Shown: positions 5,560 through 5,900 of the stretch, piece by piece
Layout: every line of letters begins with the position of its first letter
How positions within the stretch are numbered: the first letter of the stretch is position 1
From: Terriglobia bacterium
Lineage (GTDB): Bacteria > Acidobacteriota > Terriglobia > UBA7540
Assembly (NCBI GenBank): GCA_030042795.1
Contig: JASHYZ010000275.1
Span: 1 to 5,900 of the forward strand
Direction of reading: 5' to 3'
DNA: 5,900 nucleotides
Program-made: the position numbers and the translations under genes
The notes under the pieces: generated by a model
The model's database searches: none
What the model was told of the DNA's origin: nothing
The model's input: the letters and a program-made list of their open reading frames with translations, nothing else

Positions 5560-5599
5560 CTGTTCAGTTCTTCAGTCGGTCAGTCTTTCAGTTATTCAG
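5560..5599. repeat. Period-8 tract of five units (TNNNTCAG type)
   Basis: Five consecutive octamers on the plus strand all end in TCAG, except for slight variation at their first base: CTGTTCAG, TTCTTCAG, TCGGTCAG, TCTTTCAG and TTATTCAG. The tract ends two bases before the ribosome site of the small membrane protein gene, so it forms much of that gene's upstream leader. Confidence 0.75.
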
Positions 5600-5674
5600 C
5601 CGTCGGCCGCTGTTGCCCCGGCTCCCCCGCGGATTGACCGACTGGCCGAACCACAGGACTGACAAACTGAGGAC

Positions 5675-5900
5675 TCAAAATGCCACTCCCGGATCAGGCG
5701 GAATGCGTCCGTCCAGCAAGTCCACCGCTTTAGGGGTCGCCCGCACCTGCATCAATGAAAGGTCTGACCGTCCCGGCCGCGTACTGCGCGTTTCCAGGTA
5801 ACCGCGTCCGGCGAGATAACGCAGATGAAACCACAGCTCCTGGTCCGTCAGCGGATAGCCCTGGCCGCGCGCCATCTGCACCTTCAACTCTGAGAATGGC
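5675..5900 (-). CDS. Small winged-helix-like phage protein (partial, 5' end outside window)
   Basis: The frame is open to the window edge. A TTG at 5887 could start a 70-residue protein, but it has no ribosome site and the codons before it (PFSEL) read naturally, so the gene probably begins beyond 5900. Visible features: a helix-turn-helix-like stretch YPLTDQELWFHLRYLAGRGYLETR, a beta-hairpin-like RSDLSLMQVRATPKAVDLLDGR, and a PPDPGVAF ending. This is the layout of the winged-helix proteins placed just before terminase genes in Mu-like phages (the type called VpaChn25_0724, near Mu gp26). It probably binds nucleic acid. The family call is from pattern memory only. A gap of 124 bp with repeats follows before the next gene. 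Confidence 0.6.
   Translation of the reverse strand, partial: PFSELKVQMARGQGYPLTDQELWFHLRYLAGRGYLETRSTRPGRSDLSLMQVRATPKAVDLLDGRIPPDPGVAF

Noticed and set aside
5336..5599. CRISPR array
   Set aside because: The repeat units are 7-8 bp, adjacent and degenerate, with no spacers and no cas genes.
5392..5637. Plus-strand 81-residue frame beginning MTANRQPPTDSRS
   Set aside because: Its first residues translate the heptamer tract, and the rest is the reverse of the small membrane protein gene and the octamer tract.

Overview
The window is a stretch of a tailed-phage head (morphogenesis) module. Every supported gene is on the minus strand, so transcription reads from high to low coordinates. The set of families (Mu gp29-type DUF935 portal, Mu I-type head protease with a nested Z-type scaffold, decoration protein, HK97-fold-type major capsid protein) points to a Mu-like or mosaic siphophage/myophage prophage. 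The host cannot be named from sequence alone. Moderate-to-high GC, GGAGG-type ribosome sites and several degenerate 7-8 bp 'word' arrays resemble intergenic DNA I know from Acidobacteriota and similar large-genome soil bacteria. This is an inference of low to moderate confidence, and filamentous cyanobacteria also carry heptamer repeats of this general class.

In transcription order: (1) 5900-5675, the 3' part of a small winged-helix-like phage protein cut by the window edge. (2) 5550-5428, a 40-residue single-span membrane protein with a charged helical tail. (3) 5289/5202-3571, the portal, with a repeat element over its start region and a second repeat tract inside its coding sequence. (4) 3527-2103, the head protease, with an in-frame internal start at 2885 that would make a separate 260-residue scaffold. 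(5) 2014-1529, a decoration (head-stabilising) protein. (6) a 258 bp gap. (7) 1270-332, the major capsid protein. (8) 265-29, a 78-residue small phage protein. (9) a possible further gene starting at 28 and leaving the window.

Together these genes would build the procapsid. The portal nucleates assembly at one vertex, the scaffold guides coat assembly, the protease matures the shell, the major capsid protein forms the lattice and the decoration protein stabilises the expanded head. No terminase, no Mu F-type head gene and no tail gene is visible. The order protease/scaffold - decoration - capsid is like lambda C/Nu3 - D - E, while the portal and protease families are Mu-like.

The most unusual aspect is the density of short-period repeats (period 7 or 8, several unrelated words) at gene junctions and inside genes from about 3490 to 5600. 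Two appear to be translated: one forms the start of the protease and one is an in-frame insert in the portal. A 148 bp imperfect inverted repeat with a dRS3-type palindrome near its centre covers the portal start region. No intact gene is seen on the plus strand.
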